Positions 1 through 11,192 of a DNA stretch of 64,000 nt are shown in pieces. The translations under genes were made by a program, and so were the position numbers. How positions within the stretch are numbered: position 1 is the stretch's first letter; each line of letters starts with the position of its first letter. Source of the DNA: Pyrocephalus nanus (taxonomy: Eukaryota; Chordata; Aves; Passeriformes; Tyrannidae); assembly GCA_038380795.1 (NCBI GenBank), contig CM076280.1:5133501-5197500 (forward strand), in the 5' to 3' direction. The notes under the pieces were generated by a model. The model made no database searches and was not told the origin of the DNA. It was given only the letters and a program-made list of their open reading frames with translations.

Positions 1-234
1 AGAAAGCCTGTGGATGCCCCAGCATCTATGATCCAAGCTGAAAATTCCTGATATAAACCAAGATCTATCCCTCAGTGGTCCATTCATTCTTTTCCACCTC
101 CTTAATGAGGAATTAGGTGTTGCTCCTTCTGTTTCCATTTTGAACACCTAATGTCTTCTCCCCAGTCAGCCCTTCGGAACTCCACATGGGCACGTTTTTC
201 CTTTCCCCTTCTCTGTGCTTCAATGCTGTGTAAT
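1..234. other. Non-coding, no recognised feature
   Basis: Plain mixed-composition DNA. The first 25 bases resemble a phrase found inside CR1 elements (TGTGGATGCCCCA), but the match is too short to call. A 90-codon antisense frame crosses from here into the CR1 copy that follows and has no family resemblance. Confidence 0.6.
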
Positions 235-436
235 TTCTTCATGGAAAGGGTGGTCTGGCACTGGAAGGGGCTGCCCAGGGAGGTGGTGGAGTCCCCATCC
301 CTGGAGGTGTCCAAGGAATGACTGGACATGGCACTCAGTGCTCTGAGCTGGAGGATAAGGAGGGGATCAGTCACATGTTGGACTTGACGATCTTGGAGGT
401 CTTTTCCAACCTCAGTGATTCTGTGATTCTATCACA
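235..436 (+). mobile_element. CR1 LINE 3' fragment
   Basis: This is a 5'-truncated CR1 retrotransposon end. It shows the CR1 order of phrases: a 'CTGGCACTGGAAGGGGCTGCC' -like start, 'GTGGTGGAGTCCCCATCCCTG', a 'GTTGGACTTGACGATCTTGG' -like segment, 'CTTTTCCAACCTCAGTGATT', and finally a short GATTCTGTGATTCTAT tail. CR1 lacks a poly(A) tail and ends in such short ATTCTATGA-type repeats, so the tail fixes the orientation. Only the untranslated 3' end is present, so the copy cannot move. The wording belongs to the 'GGTGGAGTCCCCATCC' class rather than the 'GCTGTGGCTGCCCCATCC' class seen at 16.5 kb. Confidence 0.9.
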
Positions 437-2036
437 AAATAGCTGTAAAAAGGTCTCATGTTTCTTTCCTATGTTTCTTTCCTTTCCTGCTCTTCCATGT
501 CATGGCTGAAAACTTTCCAAGGCAGCTTCACTGCCTTTTGAGATAGTGTATGAATACGACAACACCTGAAAATCAAAAACAACATAAGTGACAAAATTCT
601 CAGCTATTTTTTCTGCAGAATTATAGAGATAATATAAGGATTCCATGCTTCTGCCCCTCCAGGCATATTAGTATAAATGCCAATGAGCTCTTACCTGCAG
701 ATAAACCAGTATCTTTGTAAAATGTCCAGCACAAATGTGGCTCTGATTGGAAAAAAAACTTCATCACAATAATACTTAAGCTGGGAATAGCAATTTTTGT
801 TTTCATCATGGCTAGAAATGACCACGTTTGCCCTTCCCCCTGCAAATTATGATGTCTTTTTCTTAACAGCATTGATTTCCTTTAACATTTCAACCAAAAG
901 AAAAAAAAATAGGAAGAGTAATTTCTGGAGAGACAAGCCACTGAAAGAGCCTAATTGTTTGCAATATGGATGATCACAGAACTCAGGGAACATTCTTACA
1001 GATTTCATTTCATTATAGATGCCCTTTCTCACAGATTTCAAGAGGCAGATTATCAAGCGGAAAGAAACTTTCTAAGTTTCTTTATGATAAATGAAATGCT
1101 GAAGATCTAGACAATTCAGCCAAGACTTGTATCAAGGAACCCCAAATCTGTGGTTGCTCTCTAAATATAAATATTAGCAATATAATGCAACCTCAGTTGC
1201 TTAAAAAATCATGAGGACAAGGATAATAATCGTAGATTGTCTCAGATCCTGATGCAGACTGTGACTAAGTCCATAGTTTTAAACTACTCTCCTGAAAATT
1301 TTTAGTTAATAAATTTTGCTTCTTCCTTCACCTCCCACACACGTTTCAAGATACAAGACAGAGAATTTATTTGGGAATGATATATTAGAGGGAGAGGTGG
1401 TGCCTGTGCCTCTAAGGCTCCAACATGAAATCAGATCCGTGCATGTGACTGCTCTTTGCCTCTCCTTTCCTTCCTCTCATACCAGCAGTTCTACAGAAAA
1501 GCTCCCAGAGCCTTTTCTCAGCTCCTGGGCAGCAAAATCCCTGTGAGTCTGGGTGAGGGATTTGGAAGGGAAAACAGCAGCTGCAGTGCTGCACACTGTG
1601 TTGAAGGAGATCTGATTTCTGAGGCAGGAAGGCTGTGGGGCAAGGGGAGATTAATTATCTCAGAAGGAAATCTATAGCTGGGAGATCCCAAGGATCACAG
1701 TAGGAAGCAATCTTACCTTGGAAAAAAAAAAAAAGGAAAAAAAAAGGAAAAGGGAGACTGGGATATTCCAGTGCTGGTTCCTACTTTGCCAGTGCAATAA
1801 TGAACTGGAGACACTTTTTCTAAAACCTCTTCAGGTTGTCCTTGTTTCTCTCAGAGGTGCGTGCATGGATAGAGAGGAAGTGCAAAAAACAGGCAGTCTG
1901 GCAGCGTGTTTAGTGCTGGTTTTCTCCTTAAAAAGGGGTTTGACTCCTGTCTGCCTTGTCTGGGGACCAGTAGAGGGAGACAAGCCTCTGAGCTTAATCC
2001 ATGCCTGTTTTCCTCCTCTCCAACAAGTTCTCTGGT
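437..2036. other. Non-coding stretch with A-rich tract
   Basis: No gene or recognisable repeat family is seen. An A/G-rich stretch lies at about 1720-1760. The longest frames (up to 142 codons at 1718-2146) read through this tract and the poly-T tract at 2071-2090, giving runs of K or F, and are low-complexity artefacts. Confidence 0.55.
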
Positions 2037-2097
2037 TCTTCTTTTTTTCTTTTTCTTTTCTTTCCTTTCTTTTTTTTTTTTTTTTTTTTTCCTCCCA
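2037..2097. repeat. Pyrimidine/poly-T tract
   Basis: A CTTTTCTTTCC-type pyrimidine stretch leads into 20 uninterrupted T bases at 2071-2090. It is simple low-complexity sequence. No CR1 or other element abuts it, so it is not obviously the tail of a retrotransposon. Confidence 0.9.
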
Positions 2098-2990
2098 TTC
2101 TGCATTACTATTATTTGGGCTGAAATATTGTTTTTATGAAAAATAGCTATAAATGACCCTCACCTCGCTATTACGGAGAGAGGATTAGATTAAAAATGCT
2201 GCAGGGAGATTTGGGTGAGTGAACACATGGCAACAATCCTCTTGTAGCAATAACACAGGGAGCAAATTGGCCCAGGTAGGGGCTGGGAGTGCTGCAGAGT
2301 GTGTGTTTTTCTGTGTGGCAAAGCCTCTCCATCACGTTCTGCATCTGTGCATGAGTGGAGGCTTAACAAAAAACTGAGTTTGATGAGAGTTTGCAGGCAT
2401 CGAGTTTCTCAGGACCTGGTATAAAAATTGGATCTGTAAAACACCCCTTTCTCCTGGCTCACAGCATAGTCACAGCAAGAACAGGGTGCTGTGAAAACTG
2501 CCAGGAGCTGGAAATATCTACAAAGCTCGGGATAACCCTGGGGAGGGATGGGATGTCCTGACCCAGTTTCAGTCCAAACCTCTGTAGTTTGGGTTTTTTT
2601 CCCTTTTTTAGCTTTTTTCTGTGCTCTTAAAGAAGTGGAGGGGGGATGTAGGAGAGAAATGCACAGCAGTGTGGACATGGGTGTTGCAGTCTGGCCTCAG
2701 CAAGGACAAGCAGTGCCAAAAACCACAATGCCCATGCAGGCAGGCTGAAACTGGGGCTTGCAGAGAGAGGGTGCTTGCAATGGGAGTGTGTGTTTGTGTG
2801 TATGTGCAGAGATGGGTGTTAGTGCCCAGTATGCCCAAAAATACCTTCTGTGAGTGTTGGTCAGGGTGGCCACAAGCAGCTGGGAGCTGCATGTGGGCTG
2901 TGCCTCCTCTGAATGTCTGTGCACACATCATCCTCCTGTCTCATCAGGTGAAACTCTCTCAGAGCATGTGGTGGTGGCATCCACAGGCTC
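2098..2990. other. Non-coding, minor TG-rich patch
   Basis: Unique-looking DNA. A short imperfect TG-rich patch lies at 2785-2807. Overlapping frames on both strands (146 codons at 2621-3061 on plus, 107 codons at 2608-2931 on minus) run through it and the TG repeat downstream, show no family resemblance, and are taken as chance. Confidence 0.5.
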
Positions 2991-3045
2991 TGTGTGTGTG
3001 TGTGTCTGTGTGTCTGTTTGTGTCTGTGTGTCTGTGTGTGTGTGA
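2991..3045. repeat. Imperfect (TG)n microsatellite
   Basis: About 55 bases of TG repeats with regularly placed TC and TTTG interruptions. Interruptions of this type usually mark an older, less mutable locus. It produces C/V-rich nonsense peptides on plus and H/T-rich ones on minus. Confidence 0.92.
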
Positions 3046-3120
3046 TGTAAAGCCCCTTTGAGCTTCTGTTCATTTGTGTGAGCTGGGGAGCAGCAGCTTT
3101 CAGATTGGGTATCACATGTG

Positions 3121-3146
3121 GATTTTGACTGTGGATTTTGACTGTG
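3121..3146. repeat. Two-copy 13-bp tandem duplication
   Basis: The 13-mer GATTTTGACTGTG occurs twice head to tail without mismatch at 3121-3133 and 3134-3146. It is a small local duplication, probably recent replication slippage. Confidence 0.9.
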
Positions 3147-5319
3147 TTACCTCTAAGTCCTCAGCAGAAATGTGAGCAGATAAGGCTGGGTAGCAGCTGG
3201 GAGTCCAACACAACCAGGGACAACAAAGGATGAAAAGAACCAAGCAAATGAAACAAGCTTTTTGAAGTCCTTGCAGAAGCAGCCCTTCACTATATTTAGT
3301 GAACCTCACGACTCCATCAGAACAAAAGTGTCATCACTGGAGGGAAAAGAGAAGTTGCCCTGAATGAAAATAATCCAGAGAACAGCACAGAGGAAGAGTG
3401 AGTGGGAATTCAGGATGGAGAGGATAACATTTTGAATGATCTCTGTGCCTGCCACCCACTAAAATCATCCCACATTTTCCCATCTCCTTGGCGGGGCGTT
3501 AGCTCTGGCTCAGTGCCCTGGCTGTGGATCCTGGGAAGTGTGGGTGCACTGGGCTGGCAGAACCAGGACAGCTGGATAACAGGGTTATACCTAAACATAT
3601 CCTGCTATAGGGACAGGTTTCAGAGCCAGAATTTCCTGCAGCCCAGACAGCTTTTACATCTGTGTAGCTCTGGTCTCTGAGGATGCTGCCCTCAGTCTCC
3701 AGTTCTGCTAGAGGAGAAGCGGGTGCCTGGAAGCTCCTGCCAGGAACATTCCTCAGCTGTAGGCAGGAGGATAAAAATCCAAATTTGGTTTGGCTGCTTT
3801 TAAGGGTGCAAATTTGATGAGATGAACCTGGACAAATGCCTGCTTCATCTTTATCTGCTCCTCAGGGGTGTTTGCATGGCAGCCTGAGGGCTTCTGCTAC
3901 CTTCGAACATTGTATTATCAATTACCCTAATTAGAGCTTGGCACTTGCCTGACACCAAGTATTTTTCATTAATTTTTAACCTTTTTCTTGCCAGGCCCTA
4001 CAGCCAACGCTCACAGAAGCTTTCCTCTAAAACAAAGCAAAACAGGAAAAAAAAAAAAAAAGGAAAAGCAAGCAAGGTTAATGCCAGTTTGATTGGTGGC
4101 TGGCTGTGGAGTCTGAAGGTTGTTCTCCATCAGAGCATACACAGCGAGGACCTGTGTTTGCATGGACAATATTAAGCACAAAGGAGGTGGTCAGGCCCTC
4201 ACCTTGTGGATTTAATCACTGCTTTGCCTCAGTGCCACACAGGACCTTGGCAGCCACATCTCCTCCTTCCCACATGCAGCATCTCCCCTGCCTAATATCA
4301 CTTTCAGAGTGTCATACACACAATGAGCGAGAAGCAGCAGAGATAAGCAGGTAACCATAAGCTTAAATTAGTTTTGCATAAGCATGTAGACAGCCAGCTT
4401 CAATCACAGCAGGGTTTGCAGAGAGTTAAAACAAAAGGGGCAGCAACATTGTCAAAGGAAGCTCATTTTGAGGTGGCTAATAATGACAGTAAGATGTCCA
4501 ATTTATCCATAATCATTTCAGGAGCATTATCACTGTGCTATCTTGCCACCTCCCACACATTAATGGGTTTATCTGTACAAGCCCACTATGAATGGGAAGG
4601 ATTATCATCCCTCCTGACAGATGGGGAGGGAAGGTACGATCACACGTTGCAACCACGGCCAGGCAGGAAGAGAAGACCCGTGAGCCTCGACTAAACAGCA
4701 GGAGTTTCTTGATGCTTTCCAGGTCAAAGACTGCTTATTCCAAGCACAACAGCTTTGCTGCCTCTCCTCAGCTGCAAACAGGAGTAAAAAATGTCCCCAT
4801 GATCATCTTATGTACATGCACAGTGAGTAGGTGTTTGTGTTTGGGCGGATGTGTTTGCCTGTGTGCGTGTGAGCCTTTAGAGAGGCTGATGAAGATTACC
4901 TTGGAGCATTAGGTTTGTTTTCTCTGCTCTAGATTGTAATCGTGTTTTCTGCACTTTTGGAGGCCCCTGACTGTTTATTGTGACCCTCCTGGGGGTTGTG
5001 ACGTACTGACTGAGAAAACTGAGCCTGTCTGTGAGGGGAAGCTCAGTGTGGCTGCTCCCAAAGCCCATGGCTGGATGGGCTGCCTTACAGCAGGAAGCAG
5101 GAAGAGTTTTTAACGCTTTCTTGAGGTATCTGATGCCTCTGATATGTTGGCCACATATATTGCAGAGCAAAGTCTAAACTTAAGCCCTGACATCTCGGGA
5201 AGCTGCTCGTGTTGTGTTGGGTGTGTGATGCTGCAGCCCTGGAAAGACACAGAGACCTCTGAAAATGTCTGTTCAGGAAGAGGTTTGCCACAGAAGCTAT
5301 AAAACATTCATGACACCTC
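3147..5319. other. Non-coding stretch, no gene seen
   Basis: No element of a known family is recognised. A 16-base A tract lies near 4047-4062. The part from about 4340 to 4620 is AT-rich with several TAAT cores (for example near 4480 and 4510) and could be a weak conserved element, but I see nothing decisive. The 106-codon frames at 4374-4694 and 4592-4912 overlap in different frames and look fortuitous. Confidence 0.5.
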
Positions 5320-5500
5320 CATTGTGCTGTAAATCCTTAGCAGGAGTTGATAACAGTGCATGAATTTTTAATGTAACATTTATAAATGGTTATTAAAACT
5401 ATCCTTAAAGTAAAGTGTCAGTTTATTTTTAATTAACTGTTGGCTATTTAAGCTCCTCATGGCCCCAGGGCAGATCAACAATCTAACAAGTTAATATTCC
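5320..5500. promoter_or_regulatory. Candidate TAAT-rich conserved non-coding element
   Basis: An AT-rich block with homeodomain-type cores: TTTTTAATG near 5365 and TTTTTAATTAACTG at about 5426-5439. It lacks repeats, low-complexity sequence and long frames. Such composition is typical of developmental enhancers conserved among amniotes. This is inference from base composition and motif density only; conservation was not tested. Confidence 0.28.
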
Positions 5501-5924
5501 ACATTAACCCTGCAGCTGCTGCCTTTTTGCAAGAGGAGGATGAAGATGCCTACACAGGATCAACAACAAGTGGTTATTTCTCACTCACCGAAGAGAAATG
5601 TCATCATTTCCCAGAATGGGCTTTCTTAGTGCTCGGTTTAAGAAGTTTTAGAAGCTGTGGAGGGATTTATTTCCTGCATATTGAACAGATACAGACAGAT
5701 AGCAGAGCTGGGTGATTCTTCTTGGAGAAAAATTTAAATGTTTGCATGGCACTGGTGAGAAGAAATTTCCACTGGAGCCCACGAGCTTGGATCAAACCTT
5801 TCCAGTTGTACCAACTGCAGTTTCAGGCCACCCACATATGCTGAGCAGCAGCTTTGGGTGATTTGTGAATACAGGTTTGGTTGCAAATGCTGCAACTGAC
5901 TGAGCAATTTAAAAATTGGCATCA
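5501..5924. other. Non-coding, no recognised feature
   Basis: Mixed-composition DNA between two AT-rich blocks. No repeat family, RNA gene or convincing frame was seen. Confidence 0.5.
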
Positions 5925-6262
5925 TGAATCCTGTAACTGTTTATTTAGCAAACTATCCTATTTTTTTAAGTTTTATGCTTAATGATCAGTGTGGAAAGCA
6001 TGAGGAGGAAACCAGTATTGATTTTTAATTAATTCATATTACATGGTTTTTAACTGACCATTTTTTAAGGTCTCAAATTGAATTATTCTCCTCCATGCGA
6101 CATACGTTTGCATTTGTCATTGTAATTGAAATTAGTCATGGGGGTGACAGATTTTACAGATATTATCTTGTCTGTAATTGTTGATATTATCCGTGAGGAG
6201 GCTCCTGGGGTTATTCTTTGAAAATGAAGGTCAAGCCAATGCATGCCCACAAAGCAGTTTGG
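5925..6262. promoter_or_regulatory. Candidate enhancer-like AT-rich block
   Basis: A repeat-free block of about 340 bases with clustered homeodomain-type cores: TTTTTAATTAATTCATATT at about 6022-6040, TAATTGAAATTA at 6123-6134 and TGTAATTG at 6173-6180. It also contains CpGs (CATGCGACATACG near 6096-6108, ATCCGTGAG near 6189) that have not decayed. High TAAT density with retained CpGs in unique sequence is characteristic of conserved developmental non-coding elements in vertebrates. Function is inferred, not shown. Confidence 0.35.
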
Positions 6263-6967
6263 TTTCAGTGTTATTAATATCCAGAAAAAGGTTCAGTTCA
6301 TAGCATTTTGCCACTTAAATGACAATTTTTTTTTTCTTTCCCCAGCTTAGTTTTACTTGGAACTCTTTGGGGCAAAGAGCCAAAATCTCTCTCTAGGTGG
6401 GGATTCATGAAGCTGAACTTTGCTTGCTGTGTCCTTTGAGTCAGCAGAGAAAGGCTGGTGCTTCCAGAGCTTGTTTCTCTTGGATTTATCAAGAATTGCA
6501 CCAGGGTGACAGCAGGGTTATGTCCCCAAAGCTGGAGAGCCTGGATATCCATGTTTTGGCTCAGTTTCCAGTGAAGCTGGACTCTCCCTTCACCCCCAGC
6601 TCATTTTTGCTGTCTCTGTCTCTCACCACAACCAATCCCTGCCTGTGCCTGTTGAGTCTCTGAAGACAAACCAAGTCTCCTTGGGCAAATCATTATGATT
6701 TAAAGTTATATTTTCCTTTCCAGGTGCTTTTTTTTTTTCCTCCTTTCCCAGATGATCAGCCTGTGTGCTGGGAAAACAGGAACTTCAGCTCTTTGGAGCA
6801 TGCAAAGCAACAAGGCACCCAGGCAGCAGTGGCACCAGCAGCAAACTTCCTTCCGTAAATGCCGCTCAACGCAGCAGAGCTTCTTAGAGATTAAAGGAGT
6901 CATGGAAATGTCATTGCCCTGACCAAATGAGATAATTTGTATCTTCTGTCACTGGAATCAAATCCTC
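6263..6967. other. Non-coding, no recognised feature
   Basis: Unique-looking sequence with short T runs near 6327 and 6731. No element or gene is recognised. Frames are under 90 codons. Confidence 0.5.
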
Positions 6968-7026
6968 TTTTTTTTTTTTTTTTTTTTTTCTTTTTTTTTT
7001 TTTTTCTTTTTTTTTTTTTTTTCTTT
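6968..7026. repeat. Long interrupted poly-T tract
   Basis: About 59 bases of T broken by only three C bases. It stands between two TAAT-rich blocks. There is no adjacent element that would explain it as a retroposon tail; CR1 does not make poly(A). Confidence 0.95.
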
Positions 7027-7080
7027 CCATAATTAACTTGAGACTGTGGGAAGGTGGGAGCAAGGATGGGGGTTGGGAAG

Positions 7081-7350
7081 GGAATTTCATGGGTAATCCA
7101 GCTGCAGTATGGAAATGATGGCTGGGTAATTGTGCTCTCTAAATGAACTTGACTCGATGGTCGGTGTCAGGTTTTGTTAAGTGCCCTGGGCCAATGGAGA
7201 CTAATTAGGAATGCATTAAATATTAAAGCTCTCTGACACTGGGGCATTGACGGTGACAGAAGAAAAGAAATCCCATAACCTAATCTGCACCCAACAGGAG
7301 TAATTTATGTTCCCTTCTTTTGACAAAGAAAAATCCAATTATTTGGCCTG
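7081..7350. promoter_or_regulatory. Candidate TAAT-rich conserved non-coding element
   Basis: Repeat-free sequence with GGTAATTGTG near 7126, the palindromic homeodomain site CTAATTAG at 7201-7208, and ATGCATTAAATATTAAAG just after it. CpG-bearing words (ACTCGATGGTCGGTG near 7152, TGACGGTGAC near 7248) survive. The combination resembles developmental enhancers; evidence is compositional only. Confidence 0.33.
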
Positions 7351-8369
7351 CTGGAAAAAAATATATTTAAAGGAAAAGTTAATTTAGAGAGGGGGTAAAA
7401 ATATATATCAAAAAATAACACAGATGTTGTCAACAAAGCCTGTGAGTGTCAGTTCCTCTGCAGTTTTGGTTTGGTTAACAAGGAAAATATTTCCCTATTT
7501 TGAGGCTGTTGGCTGGATTGGCCATTCCAGCAATGGGGGACAGGAGTGGAAAATTGTGCTTTCCTTTCTCCATGGTCAGGTCAGCTGGATACATGAAGGG
7601 ATTGTCAGCAGAGGATGTTTGGGGTCGTGCAGGGAGGGTAGGGAGTGTTTGGGGCTGTGCCCTGGGGGTTTGGGGTGCTCCCATGGCCTCCCCATGCTGT
7701 GTGGTGAATGCTGCAGGGTGATGGCTGCAGGATGGGTGAGTTTATGCAGGGTATTTCTGAGGTGAGATGTACAAAACTTTCGAAAATTCCAGCAATTAGG
7801 CTTTTCCTGTGTCTCTACCAGAGCCAGCCCTAACAGCTCCACCTCCACCTCCACTCTTCTCTCATCTACCAGTTTCCAGGGCAATTTTGTCTGACCTTTA
7901 GTTAAATGTCCTGCTCTCCCAGGCAGCTCATTTCTGCTGGTCTGTCTACTTATGCAATCTAATCAAATCCAGAATGGAATATAATCAGCCTCATCTTGTA
8001 ACAGCAACTTGCACAAACACCCGTCTCACTGTCTGCTGCCCTGTCTGTGCCTCTATCTGATCTCATCTGTCCCTCTGATCCTGTAGCTGGGGATTTAGCA
8101 TTTGCCTGATGCGATGAGATTTGGAAGAAATTGTTGGTGGGATAACCAAACCCCGAAACCCTGCGTGGAGTGAGGGCTGGAAAGATAAAGGTCCCCAGCC
8201 TGCAGATGGACATGATCATCACCCTCAGCAGCACCCAGGGGTGCCAGTGGCACTTCTCCACACGTGTGTGTGTACAAACACACCTGGTGCCTTTCTCTAT
8301 CCTCTAATCCGCGTTTTTTCTTCCATTTCCAACAAGAAAAATAATAATAAAAAAAAGGCCTGTTCATTT
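7351..8369. other. Non-coding, no recognised feature
   Basis: Contains an AT-rich patch at 7395-7420 and otherwise mixed DNA with a repeated GGGTGTTTGGGG-like local texture near 7615-7680. Frames of up to 113 codons overlap each other on both strands and show no family resemblance. Confidence 0.5.
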
Positions 8370-8480
8370 AGGAAATTACCGGAAGACCATTTTCTAAAGG
8401 AACTTGGTTGCCATGGGTTACCAGATGCTTATCTGCCACCGGTGTGATTTTGCTAACTGCAGCCATTACGGGGAGAGGTA
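8370..8480. promoter_or_regulatory. Possible conserved element with X-box-like site
   Basis: A short repeat-free block with preserved CpGs (TTACCGGAAGACC, CCACCGGTG, TTACGGGG). It includes GGTTGCCATGGGTTACC at 8405-8421, which resembles the RFX-family X-box (GTTGCCATGG plus a GTAAC-like second half), though the second half-site is imperfect. TTACCGGAAG also contains an ETS-type GGAA core. This is motif-level inference. Confidence 0.25.
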
Positions 8481-10429
8481 CAGAAGGAAAGGTGGGATAA
8501 CTGGGAACATCAGTGCACTACCTGCCCTCCGAGGGACAGCAGGGAGTGTGTTCCCCACACACCAACTTTCCCAGCGCCCGGAATTTCTTGTGCCCTTAGT
8601 TCCGGAATGCATCAACTGTGTTTCTGCAGCAGTCGGGGCTTGCAGCAGGCTGGCTCTGACTGAAAAGTTGGTTTGAAACTTTGCGTTGGATCAGGGAAGG
8701 CTGGGTTGGAGAAGACGGGGCAGGTGCAGTATCTGATATGCCCTGAGAACATATTTGGGGATTTTTAATTTGGATAATAGGGTTGCTCTGAAATGGTCAG
8801 GGAATGTGGGAACTAAAAACCTTCCAAACAGAGCAGTGCTGGTTTGTGTCTGTGCTGCACTCTGCATTCATGTGACACTCCCAAGCAACGCTGGTGCAGA
8901 GAGGAGAAAGTTTTGGGAAGGAGTTTTCCGGGAAGAGTATTCCTCTGGCGCAGGAAGAGCACTAAAGGAACCCAGCCTAGGGGAGGAGGTAGAGAAGGAC
9001 TGTGATAGACAAATAGTCAGTGCTACCCTTCACCTGAGCATCTTCTGGTGGTCCCTCATCTGTGCAGCCCCATGTCCATAGCAGGTCCCTGGTGCTGAGC
9101 TGTGTCTCTTCCCTCCCTGCTGCCCTGTGTGCCTGCAGTTCTTCTGGAGCTGATCCCATAATCCCCATTTCCCCTCATTCCTGGTACAAACCTACTCCTT
9201 TGCCCCGTGTCTTCAGTACTGTCCCCAAATCCTTTTTTTCTCCATGGTCTATCCCATCCCTGGGAATTGCTGAGCCCCACTGGTCCTGCAGCTCTCCTTC
9301 CCTGCTGCAATTTCAGCCTTTCCATCAGCGCAGAGAGAGCACTTTGCTACTACAATAATGAGCAAGAGAGAAGCTAAAAACAATACTTTACATTTCAAAT
9401 AACTCCTGACACATCCCTTGTCTTTTTCTAACCGAATGACAAGTGACTTTATCCTGAAAGAGAAGGCAGCCTCCTAGAGCTGTCTACATTGTCAGAAAAA
9501 ATAATTTGTAAATTCTCTGACTACCTCTGTCACTGCTCGACTTTTCCAACCTTTTCATTTCTCCCTCCCGCTAAAGTCCCTTTATGTGCTATTTCCCAAA
9601 GTGCTGCACTTACTTTGAATGTTTTCAGCCAAAAGCAAACTCCTTCTCATCTAAAGGCAGGAAGAAAAAAAAAAATCCCTGCCCAGAATGAATTAACACG
9701 CTGCTACTTCTGTCTCTCTGGTCCCCGCATCTGCATCGTGTATAAGATGTGAACTTTAAAAATAACTAGGTCTTTATGACTTGTTTAAAAAGAAAAAAAA
9801 AAGAATGTTAATGAGAGAGAAAGACACACAGAAGCCCTGAAAGGAGGATTTGTTCAGTGCAAGAATAACTAAAATATTTACTAATGAGAGGGACAAGAGA
9901 AAGTAATTTAAAAGATTTAAAATAGTTGTGTGGGGTTTTTTTTATTCATGCTTCCTTTCATTTTCATTACATATTTCAATATTTGCCTACCTTTCCAGCA
10001 AAAGATTTACCTCAAGTGCGTACAAATTATCTGGCATTTGGTTAAGGACAATATATCTAATTATGGCTCTAAAGACCTGAAATATTTTCGACTTAAGCTA
10101 AAAGTCAAATTCAAAAAAAAAAAAAAAAGGAGTAAAATTAATAATCCTTTTAAAATTCATTCCCATGATCATAGTTGTACAGAACACCTCAATGCCAAAG
10201 ATTAAGCCAAGGGAAATGTGACAGCAGAGAGGAAAAAGAGAGAAAAATAGAATTTCTCACATTATGCCCTGATTTAACCCCCACTGAACACATGGGAAAA
10301 CTTGTGTTAAACTGTCTGGATTTGGGTGATGTTCATCCCACACCTTTCTGACTCCTATTTTACCAGGAAAGATGCAGCCTGGCTGTGGGAGCCAAACCCT
10401 CCAAGCTCTGCACCATTAATGAGGTTCAA
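8481..10429. other. Non-coding stretch, A-rich in part
   Basis: No gene or repeat family seen. Short A tracts occur near 9664, 9791 and at 10114-10128. A 108-codon frame at 8755-9081 has no recognisable domain. 9760-10250 is AT-rich without clear structure. Confidence 0.5.
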
Positions 10430-10560
10430 ACCGTGGTGATAAATATCTATTTACCACTGCACCTCCAAGTCGCTGCTTTCCCTCAACCTGAATAACTAAT
10501 GAAACTCAATTGAGCATATTAATTATTCTCCCCTGGGGGTGAGGAGAAGGAGGATAAGCA
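10430..10560. promoter_or_regulatory. Possible TAAT-rich conserved element
   Basis: A short AT-rich block with ATAAATATCTATTTACC near 10440 (a forkhead-like TATTTAC core) and GCATATTAATTATTC near 10513, followed by a G-rich transition. It is repeat-free. The call rests on motif density alone. Confidence 0.22.
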
Positions 10561-10975
10561 GCAACATCTCCAGAGGGTTGCCTGAGCTCCAGCAATTCGT
10601 CTGCGGTTTAGAGGGCAGAGTGACCCATCCTCAGGAAGACGTGTGGGTTGCAGGTGTGCTAATTTCATGAAGAAGAAAGGCATTGCCAAGTAAAGAACAG
10701 ATGGCTCCAGTCACTAGTTATTTATTTCTATAATTAGTTGCAAGCTGTGATCTCAGAACTTAAAGAAATTGTGGATTCCTATGAAATTCCTTCCTGTGCT
10801 GGGCAGGGTGGAAGCGCCGGGCTGGGCACGGCAATGACAACTTGCAAGCTACGAGTGGCCAGCTGGGAACACGCTGCTTTTGGCTCCTTAAACAACTGCA
10901 GGGCGTTAAAAATCTTCCAGGCACTTCTCTCTGGCTGGTGGAGCCCACAAGAATATCAAGGACAGGTTAGTCTTG
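10561..10975. other. Non-coding, no recognised feature
   Basis: Mixed DNA with a few CpGs around 10600-10640 and 10810-10830. A 100-codon frame at 10738-11040 runs into the pyrimidine tract and ends in a low-complexity L/P-rich tail. Confidence 0.45.
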
Positions 10976-11026
10976 TCCTCTCCTCTCTTCTTCCTCTTCC
11001 TCTTTCTCTTCCTCTTTGTCTTCCAG
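10976..11026 (+). repeat. Polypyrimidine tract ending in TTCCAG
   Basis: About 50 bases of CTCTTCC-type sequence end in GTCTTCCAG. In form it is an excellent 3' splice site, but pyrimidine microsatellites ending in CAG are common by chance. It is followed by a 166-base segment ending in CAG|GTAGGA, discussed among the findings. Confidence 0.8.
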
Positions 11027-11192
11027 CTCTGCCAGTGTGACGTGTTACCATCCCTGTTCCCTGGAGCCTCACAGAGCCTGGTGTTGCTCCCTCCCAGCCA
11101 CATCTGGGAGCAGGTCTATCAAGCCTATCTGTTCTCAAAGGTTGGAGCAGCAGATCAAAGGGGGATATTTTATTTCCTTCTGGAAGCATCAG
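11027..11192 (+). other. Speculative exon-like segment
   Basis: The segment begins after a strong polypyrimidine-CAG and ends at CAG|GTAGGA. Two plus frames are stop-free across it. The frame that begins LCQCDVLPS and includes WEQVYQAYLFSK has a balanced amino-acid composition. I do not recognise the peptide. Length (166 bases) is normal for a vertebrate exon and not a multiple of three. Splice-like flanks occur often in 64 kb, so this is a weak call; a non-coding RNA exon or nothing at all is as likely. Confidence 0.12.

Noticed and set aside
1..25. Possible CR1 end cut by the left window edge
   Set aside because: About 13 bases match an internal CR1 phrase, but the following text does not continue it.
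1718..2146. 142-codon plus frame
   Set aside because: Starts in an A-rich tract (lysine run) and ends in a T tract (phenylalanine run); low-complexity artefact.
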